A DNA stretch of 64,000 nt from Nitrincola salilacus (GTDB taxonomy: Bacteria; Pseudomonadota; Gammaproteobacteria; Pseudomonadales; Balneatricaceae), in the NCBI RefSeq assembly GCF_046271865.1, contig NZ_CP176580.1, forward strand, positions 4,154,001-4,218,000, given 5' to 3'. Made by a program: the position numbers and the translations under genes. Of the stretch, positions 55,776-64,000 are shown piece by piece (within the stretch, counting starts at the first letter, position 1; the number at the start of each line of letters is the position of its first letter). The notes under the pieces were generated by a model. The model was given only the letters and a program-made list of their open reading frames with translations. It did no database searches and had not been told where the DNA came from.

Positions 55776-57818
55776 TTAAATTGAGTTGATCAGAGCATCA
55801 AAGGTCCGCTGCGAGGCGGTAATGAGCTGCGCTGCGGCCTGATAGGCCTGTTGGAACTGAATCAGCCTGACGGCTTCTTCATCCAGATTGACACCACTTG
55901 TTTCTTCACGCTGATTGATCGAGTTCTTGAGTACGGATTCCGAGGCCTGTCGATCCATCTGGGCGACACGGGTTGTGATCCCCACGCGCTCGACCAGTCG
56001 ACCGTAAGTCTCCTGATAGCTGCCTTCGAGTGAGGTTTTTGCTCTCATCAGGTCACTCAGCAATACACCATTACGGTTATCGGAGATACCTATATTGATT
56101 TTATCGCCCGTTCCACCGTCGATCTCAAAGTTGAAATTGATAACGAATGCATCATCTTCCTCCGGCACCCCTTGCACCCCAACAACCAGCTCCCCGGGTA
56201 GGGTCGAATCCGCATTGCTGATCACAAGTTTTCGCGGGTCAGTTGTATCCACAACCAAAGGTGCCGGCAGCACTTCTGCACCCGCACCATCCAGCAACTG
56301 AACATCATATCCACCTGCGGTTTTAACCAGATTGATACTGTGATCGGCATCAGGTAGCAAATTTATCAATGCGCTCTCAGGTGTTGCCTGTAATGGCACC
56401 AGATCACTGACCTGAACGCTGACCTGCCCCGTCCCTTCGTTTCCTGCTTCAGCCGCTATTGATACTGGAGTTGCCAGTGCAAGTTGCCGCCCGTTACTGA
56501 TATCCAGACGCATATCTTCAGCGCCTGTTCTAACCGGCCTCACCATCATCAGCTCATTAGTGGTAAAGGGTGCGGCCTTGTTGATATCAAGTTGAAAGCC
56601 ATCTATTTCAAGGCGTAGTTCGCCACTGGCAGGATCAAAATAGATATCCTTGTCTGAACTCACATCATTAATATCAGCGCCGACTGAGTTGAAAGACGCC
56701 TGAGTCCAACTCGCTCCATCTGACAAGCGTGTCAGCCTGAAGGTTTCATTGGAGGTAAATACCAGTTGGTAATCCGACGCCCGAAGCTTTGAACTATCGG
56801 TAATGGTCACGCCCCCATCAGCATGCTCTGACTGCAAGCGAGATTTGACCAGAACATCATCGTTGATATCCCGGAACAGCAACTTACCTATGTTGCCATC
56901 AAGATCCATTCCTTTCTGGTGCTGTTCGTTCATGGTATCGGCAAAGATAATCGCCAGCCGTCCAAGCTCATCCAGGCTCTTGTTCAACACATCATCACGA
57001 TACTCCAGAACACCACCAAGCTGACCAGTAGAGATCATACCGTCAAGACTATTGAAGCGATTGGCAATCACCACACCCACATCATACTGAGTAGGATCCA
57101 GCTCGTTTGGAAGGGCGACCAGTGGATTGGCCGTCTGACCGATAACCAGTGGCTGCCCATTGCCGATGAAAATGCTGACCTCTCCTGTTGGCTGGTCAAT
57201 GACCTGAATATCGATCAGTGATGACATCTCCTTGATCGCCTCATCACGCTGATCCAGCAGCTCAAAAGACTCCTTTCCTGCCGCCTGCGCAATACGTATA
57301 CGGTCATTATAGTCAGCAATCTGCTGAGCCTGGCTCGTGACTTCTTCTGCCAATTCACGAATACGGGTATTAATCGTCGTGCTCTGCTCCGAGATGCGCT
57401 GATGCAGATCGTTATAGCGGCGCACGGTTGCATTGGCTTCGGCAACGAAGAGCTCTCTGTTGGTCAGCGATGAAGGATCATCATTCGCTCCCTGCAAGGC
57501 TGCGAAATAATCATCCAGTTTCAGAGACAGACTGGTACTGTCGCTGGCCAATGTATTATCGAGTTGGTTCGCCATACCTTCAAAATACTTGGCTGCTTCA
57601 AAACGGGAGTTATCCGCCCAAACGCGAGAGGTGATGAATTTATCTGCAATGCGCTGTGTGGCCTCCTGCCTGACACCACCACCCAACTCACTCTGAAACT
57701 GAGGAATCTGGCGCGTATAGCCCGGTGTATTGACGTTCGAGATATTGTTGCCGACAACGCCCAGCGCCGCCTGATTGGCACGAACCGCCTGAACACCAAT
57801 TGACAATAATGAAGCCAT
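55776..57818 (-). CDS. flgK: Hook-filament junction protein FlgK
   Basis: HAP1 of 680 residues, long for the family, with extra domains in the middle. The N-terminal rod-type motif VGNNISNVNTPGYTRQ and the C-terminal VNLDEEAVRLIQFQQAYQAA segment are clear. The start is ATG 57818. It heads flgK-flgL and the small chaperone gene. Confidence 0.97.
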   Translation of the reverse strand: MASLLSIGVQAVRANQAALGVVGNNISNVNTPGYTRQIPQFQSELGGGVRQEATQRIADKFITSRVWADNSRFEAAKYFEGMANQLDNTLASDSTSLSLKLDDYFAALQGANDDPSSLTNRELFVAEANATVRRYNDLHQRISEQSTTINTRIRELAEEVTSQAQQIADYNDRIRIAQAAGKESFELLDQRDEAIKEMSSLIDIQVIDQPTGEVSIFIGNGQPLVIGQTANPLVALPNELDPTQYDVGVVIANRFNSLDGMISTGQLGGVLEYRDDVLNKSLDELGRLAIIFADTMNEQHQKGMDLDGNIGKLLFRDINDDVLVKSRLQSEHADGGVTITDSSKLRASDYQLVFTSNETFRLTRLSDGASWTQASFNSVGADINDVSSDKDIYFDPASGELRLEIDGFQLDINKAAPFTTNELMMVRPVRTGAEDMRLDISNGRQLALATPVSIAAEAGNEGTGQVSVQVSDLVPLQATPESALINLLPDADHSINLVKTAGGYDVQLLDGAGAEVLPAPLVVDTTDPRKLVISNADSTLPGELVVGVQGVPEEDDAFVINFNFEIDGGTGDKINIGISDNRNGVLLSDLMRAKTSLEGSYQETYGRLVERVGITTRVAQMDRQASESVLKNSINQREETSGVNLDEEAVRLIQFQQAYQAAAQLITASQRTFDALINSI

Positions 57819-57866
57819 CTCTTACTCCCGCAGCAGCACAATAACTGCTTTAACGTTGCTGTCCTG

Positions 57867-57893
57867 TTATCGGCCAGCGATTAACTTTCTTGA
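57867..57893 (-). promoter_or_regulatory. Sigma-28 (FliA) promoter for flgK-flgL
   Basis: The minus strand reads TCAAGAAA-N11-GCCGATAA, with a perfect -10 and exact spacing. The promoter overlaps the end of flgJ and lies about 50 bp before flgK. A TCAA -35 is shared with the fliC and pseB candidates. Confidence 0.85.
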
Positions 57894-58948
57894 GCCGTAC
57901 CGGTTCCGGCCTGCGCCAACACTGCGCCGGAAAAAATCCTTTCTATCTTGTCCGCATACGCCGGATCTGTCGCATATCCCGCAGCCTGCAACTCCTGCAG
58001 GTAGCGTGCCGGGTTATCGGCATGCTCCAGCGCTATCTGATAACGGGGACTGTTCTTCAGAAAGCTGACATAGTCCCTGAAGCTATCCTCATAGGATTCA
58101 TAAGCCCTGAAGTTAGCCATCTCTCGCTGAGGGATACCCTGGTTATATTCCAGAGTCGACACACGCACCTGATCACCTTCCCAGCGGCTGCCGGTTTTGA
58201 TATTGAACAGGTTATAACTGCTGCGTTGCTGATCCTGAGTGATAAACCGCCCCCAGCCTGTTTCCAGTGCGGCCTGTGCGAGAAGTACCTTGGGATCGAC
58301 ACCCAGCTCTCCAGCAACAGCCTCAGCCAGCGGCAGCAGAGCCTCAACAAACTCTTCCGGTGATTCAAAGCGGCCTGGCAGAGATTCACTGGTACGGTTG
58401 GTTTCATCTGTTACTACACCACTCTCCTGAACCTGCTTTTGAGTATCTGGTGCTTCGGCAGCTTCTATTTCAGCTGACTCATCGGACTTGCTGCTTTGGT
58501 AGATGCGGCCCAGCATTGCTGATGCCGCCGCATTGGCTGTTGAATCAAATGCACGATTCAACATCTGCTCTGTGTCAGACTTACTGCTGGTGCTGTCATC
58601 GTCATCATCTTTTGCCGGACGCATGTCCATTCCCTGACTGAGCTGCCTGACAAGCACATCCGCCAGGCCTATTCCGCCCTGCTTAGCCATATTGAGGGTG
58701 GATTGCTGATCCAGCATATCCTGAAAGAGCTCTGTCTCGCTGCTGTTGAAGATATTGTCTTCACCGAACGCCGCATTGGCTTCTCGCATGCTTTTCAGCA
58801 TCATGCTCAGAAACAGCTGCTCAAACTGTTGTGCCGCTTCTTTGAGTGCAGCCTTCTCATCACTGTTAGCCTTGGTTTTCAGTGACTGTAATTGATTCAG
58901 ATCGGTATAGAGCTGTGGGTTGGCCTGGCCGAACTTATTAATATCCAT
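57881..58948 (-). CDS. flgJ: Flagellar rod assembly protein / muramidase FlgJ
   Basis: Dual-domain protein of 355 residues. The N-terminal rod-binding domain (about 35-105, EQLFLSMMLKSMREAN) caps the rod. The C-terminal glucosaminidase/muramidase domain (about 205-345, ALAEAVAGELGVDPKVLLAQ, then LETGWGR) cuts peptidoglycan in the periplasm, with a Glu in the family's catalytic position. The start is ATG 58948, 1 bp after flgI. Its 3' end carries the sigma-28 -35 for flgK. Confidence 0.96.
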   Translation of the reverse strand: MDINKFGQANPQLYTDLNQLQSLKTKANSDEKAALKEAAQQFEQLFLSMMLKSMREANAAFGEDNIFNSSETELFQDMLDQQSTLNMAKQGGIGLADVLVRQLSQGMDMRPAKDDDDDSTSSKSDTEQMLNRAFDSTANAAASAMLGRIYQSSKSDESAEIEAAEAPDTQKQVQESGVVTDETNRTSESLPGRFESPEEFVEALLPLAEAVAGELGVDPKVLLAQAALETGWGRFITQDQQRSSYNLFNIKTGSRWEGDQVRVSTLEYNQGIPQREMANFRAYESYEDSFRDYVSFLKNSPRYQIALEHADNPARYLQELQAAGYATDPAYADKIERIFSGAVLAQAGTGTAQES

Positions 58949-58949
58949 A

Positions 58950-60041
58950 TCAGATCACCACCAGCTCGGCGCGTAGCGCACCGGCTTGCTTAAGGGCTTC
59001 GAGTATCGCCATCAGATCGCCTGGCGCTGCTCCCACCTGATTAACGGCCTCGACAATATCCTGCAAGGATGTACCTGGTGCAAACTCAAACATTCTGCCG
59101 GACCCCTCCTCAATATCGATACCCGTTCGAGGAGTTACTACTGTTCGTCCTTGCCCCAGAATATTAGGCTGATCGACATCAAACTCTTCCGTAATGGAAA
59201 CTGTCAGACCGCCATGCGTCACAGCCACGGGGGATACCCGCACATTCTGGCCAATGACGATGGTACCGGTGCGTGAATTGATAATGATCTTGGCCGTTTC
59301 TTCTGCAGGCTGCACCTCCAGATTTTCAAGTACCGACAGGAAAGATACACGTTGCGATGCATCGCGCGGGGCTCTGACTCGGATCGATGTCGCATCCAGA
59401 GATGCCGCTACATCTGGCCCAAGCAGGCCATTGATCTGCTCAGCTACACGGCGAGACGTAGTGAAGTCCGGGTTGTTCAGATTCAGAATCAGACTGTCAC
59501 CCTGTGCAAAAGCATTCGGCACCACACGCTCCACTGACGCGCCATTGGGAATACGGCCAACGCTGGGTACATTGACCGACAGGCGGGAGCCATCACGCCC
59601 TTCGGCACCAAAGCCCGCGACTATCAGACTGCCCTGGGCCATCGCATAAACCTCACCATCCGCTCCTTTAAGTGGTGACATCAACAAAGCACCACCTCGA
59701 AGACTTTTGGCATCACCGATGGTTGAAACAGTTACATCGATCATCTGACCCGGTTTAGCGAAAGGTGGCAGATCAGCATGAATGGCAACTGCAGCGATAT
59801 TCTTGGAGTTGGGATTGATATTCGGCGGAATAGCCACACCGAAGTTATTCAGCATGTTACGGAAGGTCTGGGAGGTGAAGTTGGTTTTATCACCTGTTCC
59901 ATCCAGGCCTACCACCAATCCATAACCCACCAGTTGGTTGCTCCGAACGCCGGATACCGACACCAGATCTTTGAGGCGTTCAGCATAGGCTGATGAACAA
60001 TAGAGGCTCGCCAGTAGCACGGTGATCAGTATGCGTTTCAT
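58950..60041 (-). CDS. flgI: Flagellar P-ring protein FlgI
   Basis: Periplasmic P-ring subunit of 363 residues. The signal peptide ends at about AYA (MKRILITVLLASLYCSSAYA), followed by the conserved core RLKDLVSVSGVRSNQLVGYG and LVVGLDGTGD. The start is ATG 60041. It follows flgH by 29 bp and precedes flgJ by 1 bp. Confidence 0.98.
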   Translation of the reverse strand: MKRILITVLLASLYCSSAYAERLKDLVSVSGVRSNQLVGYGLVVGLDGTGDKTNFTSQTFRNMLNNFGVAIPPNINPNSKNIAAVAIHADLPPFAKPGQMIDVTVSTIGDAKSLRGGALLMSPLKGADGEVYAMAQGSLIVAGFGAEGRDGSRLSVNVPSVGRIPNGASVERVVPNAFAQGDSLILNLNNPDFTTSRRVAEQINGLLGPDVAASLDATSIRVRAPRDASQRVSFLSVLENLEVQPAEETAKIIINSRTGTIVIGQNVRVSPVAVTHGGLTVSITEEFDVDQPNILGQGRTVVTPRTGIDIEEGSGRMFEFAPGTSLQDIVEAVNQVGAAPGDLMAILEALKQAGALRAELVVI

Positions 60042-60070
60042 TCACATATCTCCTGTTAAAATGGCCAGCT

Positions 60071-60751
60071 TCAAAAGGGCCAGAGCGGGCTGAAAAAGAA
60101 GCGCGATACCCAGCCCATCACGTTCGCATCATTTGTCGCACCAGTACCACTGTAGGAGATTCGGGCATCAGCCAGACGCGTGGAGTCAACAGTGTTATCC
60201 GGATTGATGTCCTGAGGCCGTACCAAGCCACTAACACGGATATATTCATCCCCCTGATTCAGCGTCAACCACTTCTCACCCCTGAGCAGCATGACTCCAT
60301 TGGGATAGATCTCATGTACCGTCAGGGTGATATTGCCACTCAGACGGTTGCTCATATCCGATGAGCCAGTACCATCAAACGCACTACCTCCACTGATTGA
60401 TGCACTCAGTGGGTTGCCAAACAGTGCCAGATCCTGACCACCGATATTGGGTGCCCCGACATTCACACTGGTGTTCTTGTCGGCGGATGTACTCGAACTT
60501 TTCGATGATTGTGTACGCTCAGCCAGATTGACGGTAATGATGTCACCGACACGATGCCCACGCCCATCACCATACAGACCTACACTTGTCGAAGCGTTGT
60601 AGATCGCTCCGTTTACCGGCTTCGGTGCCTGCATCATCTGTGGCTGCACAGGTGCATAGTAAGGGTTATCCGGTTTAGGCGGGCTGTTCACACACCCACT
60701 GAGCAACAGGATTGCCAGTAACATCAGCGTCGATCTGATAACCCTTGTCAT
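60071..60751 (-). CDS. flgH: Flagellar L-ring lipoprotein FlgH
   Basis: Outer-membrane L-ring lipoprotein of 226 residues. The signal peptide has a lipobox LSGC (Cys20). The conserved GAIYNASTSVGLYGDGRGHR and GDIITVNLAE segments are present, and the ending is MGWVSRFFFSPLWPF. The start is ATG 60751. It is the standard neighbour between flgG and flgI. Confidence 0.98.
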   Translation of the reverse strand: MTRVIRSTLMLLAILLLSGCVNSPPKPDNPYYAPVQPQMMQAPKPVNGAIYNASTSVGLYGDGRGHRVGDIITVNLAERTQSSKSSSTSADKNTSVNVGAPNIGGQDLALFGNPLSASISGGSAFDGTGSSDMSNRLSGNITLTVHEIYPNGVMLLRGEKWLTLNQGDEYIRVSGLVRPQDINPDNTVDSTRLADARISYSGTGATNDANVMGWVSRFFFSPLWPF

Positions 60752-60787
60752 GCCACGTACCTCATCACCCTATTCAACTCACTTAAC

Positions 60788-60826
60788 CCTGCTATTCAGA
60801 CCTGCTATCCAAACCTGCTAACTAAA
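60788..60826. repeat. 13-bp tandem repeat (three units) in the flgG-flgH gap
   Basis: Three head-to-tail 13-bp units begin at 60788, 60801 and 60814, each starting CCTGCTA and varying by a few bases. They fill about half of the gap between flgG and flgH. Confidence 0.85.
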
Positions 60827-60831
60827 ACTGA

Positions 60832-61617
60832 CTACAGCTGCTGGGTCGCGAACGACAGCATCTGATCAGCCGTTGAGATCACTTTTGAGTTGATCTCATA
60901 AGCACGCTGAGTCGTGATCATATTGACCAACTCCTCAACCGCATTCACGTTGGAGCCTTCTATCCAGCCCTGATTGATAAAGCCAGTGCCATCTTCGCCT
61001 GCAATGACCACCTGAGCCGCACCACTGGCGGCCGTCTCGATAAACAGATTTGAACCAGTTGCCTGCAAACCCTGCGGATTGATAAAATTGGCCAGCTCTA
61101 TCTGTCCAAGATCCTGAGGCTCAACCTCACCCGCTATGACAGCCTGAACCGTTCCATCCACACCAATCGATACCTGGACAGCCCCCTCAGGTACGTTTAT
61201 TTCCGGCTCCAGCGGAAAGCCTTCCGCAGTCACTATCTGCCCTTCATTACTGAGGTGAAACTGGCCATTGCGGGTATAGGCTAATTCACCGTTGGGCTGC
61301 AGCACCTGGAAAAAACCTCCACCACTGATCGCCATATCGAATGAGTTATCGGTGACCTGCATCTCACCGGTCTGAAACATCTTCTGTGTACTGACCAGAC
61401 GCGTACCGTTACCGACTTGCAGACCGGAGGGCAGTTGAGCATCTTCAGCATTCTGTGCGCCCGGCTGGCGACGGATCTGATACATAAGATCTTCGAAAAC
61501 CGCCCGATCTTTCTTGAACCCAACCGTGCTGACGTTAGCCAGGTTGTTTGAGATGATCTTCAGATTAGTGTCCTGCGCACTTAATCCGGTTTTAGCAACA
61601 TGTAAGGCACCATGCAT
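60832..61617 (-). CDS. flgG: Flagellar distal rod protein FlgG
   Basis: Distal rod subunit of 261 residues, the usual length. The N-terminal rod motif ISNNLANVSTVGFKKDRAVF and the C-terminal VNAVEELVNMITTQRAYEINSK motif are clear. The start is ATG 61617. It follows flgF. Confidence 0.98.
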   Translation of the reverse strand: MHGALHVAKTGLSAQDTNLKIISNNLANVSTVGFKKDRAVFEDLMYQIRRQPGAQNAEDAQLPSGLQVGNGTRLVSTQKMFQTGEMQVTDNSFDMAISGGGFFQVLQPNGELAYTRNGQFHLSNEGQIVTAEGFPLEPEINVPEGAVQVSIGVDGTVQAVIAGEVEPQDLGQIELANFINPQGLQATGSNLFIETAASGAAQVVIAGEDGTGFINQGWIEGSNVNAVEELVNMITTQRAYEINSKVISTADQMLSFATQQL

Positions 61618-61675
61618 GACATCTACTCCAATTCTGTTATCGACTCAGCGCCATACCTGACGCAATAAGTACCTA

Positions 61676-61731
61676 TAAACCTTCTCTACCAAACCTGTTC
61701 TGCCACATCCGTCCTGCCAAATCAGTTCTGC
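61676..61731. repeat. 14-bp degenerate tandem repeat (four units) in the flgF-flgG gap
   Basis: Four 14-bp units begin at 61676, 61690, 61704 and 61718. Most end in CTGC and share CAAAC/CAAAT-type starts. The last unit overlaps the flgF stop codon. Confidence 0.8.
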
Positions 61732-62462
61732 AGTATCCGGCCAGCCGCGCTCGAATTCTCTTCTGCATTTTTCATCATTTTCACCTGCATCGAAAACTGC
61801 CTCGACAGGCTGATGATGGATGTCAGCTCATTGACCGCATTGACATTACTGGACTCGACATAGCCGGAGCGTAACTGTACGCCCGCAGCAACCGGCAAAG
61901 GCACCATGTCATCTGTACGCATCATGCCATCCGGCCCTTTGAAAAAAGTACCCGGTTCCGGCAGGACCGTTTTTATCACATCAACCTGAACCAGGGCTGC
62001 CGCAGGGTCACCCTGAGGGCGAACCGTAATGGCACCATCGTAGGAGATATCTACCTGTTGTGCCGGCGGCAATACAATCGGCGCCCCGCCCGCGCCAAGA
62101 ACCGGCAAACCATTGCCTGTCACCAGTTCATTGGCGGCATTGATCTGCAGCTCCCCACCGCGGGTGTAAGCTTCCGTGCCATCAGGGGACTGCACGGCAA
62201 TCCAACCAGGCCCATGAATAGCGATATCCAGATTGCGTCCGGTTTCAATCAATGCTCCACTGCTGAGATTCGTACCAGGGCGCTCACTCTGGGAGTACAC
62301 GCGTGAGGCATGCCCGTCGCCAAAGACCCGCATCGCCCGTGCCTGCTCAAAATCCGCCTTGAAACCATTTGTGGTGACATTGGCAAGATTGTTGGCACGC
62401 ACCTGCTGTCCGAGCATATTTTCTCGGGCTCCTGTCATGGCGATATACAGTGATTTATCCAT
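61722..62462 (-). CDS. flgF: Flagellar proximal rod protein FlgF
   Basis: Proximal rod subunit of 246 residues. The N-terminus MDKSLYIAMTGARENMLGQQ and the C-terminal VNAVNELTSIISLSRQFSMQ segment match FlgF. The start ATG 62462 has an AGGAGAG site, and the open frame nine codons upstream is rejected. It lies between flgE and flgG. Confidence 0.97.
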   Translation of the reverse strand: MDKSLYIAMTGARENMLGQQVRANNLANVTTNGFKADFEQARAMRVFGDGHASRVYSQSERPGTNLSSGALIETGRNLDIAIHGPGWIAVQSPDGTEAYTRGGELQINAANELVTGNGLPVLGAGGAPIVLPPAQQVDISYDGAITVRPQGDPAAALVQVDVIKTVLPEPGTFFKGPDGMMRTDDMVPLPVAAGVQLRSGYVESSNVNAVNELTSIISLSRQFSMQVKMMKNAEENSSAAGRILQN

Positions 62463-62480
62463 TATCTCTCCTGTCTCTGG

Positions 62481-62511
62481 GGTAAGCATCTAAGGTAAGC
62501 AGCTAAGGTAA
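62481..62511. repeat. 13-bp tandem repeat in the flgE-flgF leader
   Basis: Two 13-bp units beginning GGTAAGCA at 62481 and 62494, plus a partial third (GGTAA) at 62507, lie just upstream of the flgF ribosome site. Confidence 0.75.
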
Positions 62512-62611
62512 AAAATTGCCGCCCAGAGTATTTACAAAGAAATAATGCAAAGTCTGTGCCATAACGCAATGACGTAATGACGCACGCAGAGCCTATAGGG
62601 AAAAGAGGGCA

Positions 62612-62657
62612 TAAAACGAAAACGGGTGACTCAGCAGTCATGTGCCGAGCCACCCGT
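62612..62657 (-). terminator. Hairpin with U-tract after flgE
   Basis: The stem ACGGGTG/CACCCGT extends by CTC/GAG after a one-base mismatch, with a loop of about 14 bases, followed on the minus strand by TTTCGTTTT. It lies about 20 bp after flgE. It may attenuate transcription between flgE and flgF rather than stop it fully. Confidence 0.65.
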
Positions 62658-62676
62658 AAGGATTCAGAAAATCAGA

Positions 62677-64000
62677 TCAGATATTCAGAATCGTCTGTGT
62701 AATGTTATTCGCGGTTTCCAGCGTTTTAGAGTTGGCCTGGAAGTTACGCTGCGCCTGAATCAGGTTGACCAGCTCGGTCGACAGATCCACGTTGGACTGC
62801 TCCAGCGACGCTGAACGCAATGTACCGTTGAGACCGGTACCAGGTGGGTTGAGAATCGCATTACCTGAAGTCAGAGTCGCGATCCACTCGGTATCACCGC
62901 TCGGCTGCAAACCATTCTGGTTTTCAAAGGTCGCAAAGGCAACAACACCAAGAGACTGATTCTGACCGTTACTGAAAGAAGCGATCATTTCACCGGTTGG
63001 GGCAAAGGTTACGCCGATCAGGTCGCCTTTGGTATAACCATCTTGCTGCTGATTCTTCACGATGGAAGCAGAAGCAAACTGGGTAGAGTTAGTCAGATCC
63101 AACTGAATGGTCGTCAATGGGTTGGCCGGATCAGCACCTGAAATAGTGATCTGCGGCACCTGGCCACCTGCCGGGAACGCCTCTCCATTGATGGAGCGTA
63201 ACAGGCCATTGGTCGGATTGAACTGAATCAGGATCGGACCCACCTCTGTTTCACCACCACCACCCAGCACCTCGGCACCGCCCCCAGGTTCACCCCAGTC
63301 ACGGATTTTACCCAGATCCAGAATCTCCTCACCATTCAGGTAAGCATACATTCTGTAAAAACCGAGGAAGGAATTATCACCTTCTATCAGCTCATTCGGG
63401 TCAGCTGCTGCAGTCGTGCCTGCGGCTGGAAGCGCAGTACCAAACCCTACTTCAGACGGCGAGCCAGCATCAGTTGTCACTGAGGGACGGTACTGATCAG
63501 CAGGAATATCACCCTCAGTAGCCTTAAAGCGGATCTGAATCTGGTAGTTAGTGCCGGTCTGCACTATCTGGACTGACTCCATTGCAGGGTTACGATCCAG
63601 AATCTGAGCTTCACGAGCGACAATAGCCTCAGCGATCTCCTGCTGAGACTGAGTACTGTCAACGGTGATATTCACTCCCCCAAGACTGATCGTACCATCA
63701 CCCCCCGGCGTGATATCATAGGTTCGCACCTCATTGGCATCCCTGTGTGGGGTCGCCGCATTATCCCGTATCAGAGCAGTGGCTGCTTCTGTGACAACAA
63801 CATCACCGGCATCCGTAGCCCAGGCGTTCAGTTCAAAACGCAGTACACCGCCAACCAGTGTAAAAGACTCAGGGTCGATCCTGTTATCGCGTGCGGCCAA
63901 CGCCTCAAGCTTGGCGGGATCAAGCGCACCCGCGGTAGACACATCCAGACCCGAGACCAGCACATCATCAATATTACCGACCGTGAATTCGAAATACTCA
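62677..64000 (-). CDS. flgE: Flagellar hook protein FlgE (N-terminus cut by window edge)
   Basis: Hook structural protein. The frame is open from the right edge (codons before 63963 read EYFEFTVGNIDDV) to the stop at 62677, giving about 441 visible residues. The missing N-terminus would hold the rod-type motif. The C-terminal FlgE domain ends with STELVNLIQAQRNFQANSKT and TANNITQTILNI, typical for hook proteins. The middle is Gly/Asp-rich and long, so the full protein is larger than the enteric version. Confidence 0.95.
   Translation of the reverse strand, partial: EYFEFTVGNIDDVLVSGLDVSTAGALDPAKLEALAARDNRIDPESFTLVGGVLRFELNAWATDAGDVVVTEAATALIRDNAATPHRDANEVRTYDITPGGDGTISLGGVNITVDSTQSQQEIAEAIVAREAQILDRNPAMESVQIVQTGTNYQIQIRFKATEGDIPADQYRPSVTTDAGSPSEVGFGTALPAAGTTAAADPNELIEGDNSFLGFYRMYAYLNGEEILDLGKIRDWGEPGGGAEVLGGGGETEVGPILIQFNPTNGLLRSINGEAFPAGGQVPQITISGADPANPLTTIQLDLTNSTQFASASIVKNQQQDGYTKGDLIGVTFAPTGEMIASFSNGQNQSLGVVAFATFENQNGLQPSGDTEWIATLTSGNAILNPPGTGLNGTLRSASLEQSNVDLSTELVNLIQAQRNFQANSKTLETANNITQTILNI

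Overview
The window is a flagellar gene locus from a Gammaproteobacterium, most likely a marine Oceanospirillales-type organism. That placement is inferred from the flrA-flrB-flrC regulators, the sigma-54 and sigma-28 type promoters, the CrbS/CrbR-acs acetate module and the symporter/DUF4212 pairs. No rRNA or marker gene is present to fix the genus. Most genes lie on the minus strand.

Layout, left to right. Positions 1-12572 (minus) hold the export/basal-body block fliE-F-G-H-I-J-K-L-M-N-O-P-Q-R-flhB. FlhB is cut by the left edge, and candidate sigma-54 promoters lie before fliE and before fliK. Positions 12753-27280 hold a carbon-uptake and acetate block: a DnaQ-type exonuclease, a CNMP/CBS/DUF294 protein, two paralogous sodium:solute symporter plus DUF4212 pairs, a small membrane protein, the SSS-type hybrid sensor kinase CrbS (plus strand), its LuxR-type partner CrbR, and acetyl-CoA synthetase. 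Positions 27539-31499 hold the flagellar master regulators flrC, flrB and flrA. Positions 31613-36008 hold pseudaminic-acid genes pseB, pseC, an SpsF-like cytidylyltransferase and pseI.

Positions 36005-46543 form an AT-rich accessory island. It starts with a broken acyl-carrier-protein gene and a three-level nest of insertion sequences: an IS630-type element inside an ISAs1-type element inside an IS1595-type element, with target duplications visible. A Gfo/Idh oxidoreductase, two convergent FkbM methyltransferases, an acyl-activating ligase, a PseG-PseH fusion and an intact acyl carrier protein follow. Positions 46909-54838 hold a small unknown protein, two Maf-type flagellin glycosyltransferases, fliC, fliS, fliD, flaG and a FliT/FlgN-like chaperone. 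Positions 54840-64000 hold flgL-K-J-I-H-G-F-E, with flgE cut by the right edge.

How it fits together: FlrA and FlrBC would activate the sigma-54 promoters of the basal-body genes. Sigma-28 would read fliC, flaG-fliD-fliS, flgKL and, from a well-formed site, apparently pseBC. The Pse enzymes make a CMP-nonulosonic acid that the Maf proteins would attach to flagellin. The ligase, carrier protein and fused N-acyltransferase suggest a sugar N-acyl group loaded from a dedicated carrier protein rather than plain acetyl-CoA. This is the most novel hypothesis in the window. The acetate module between the flagellar blocks is a self-contained acetate uptake and activation switch.
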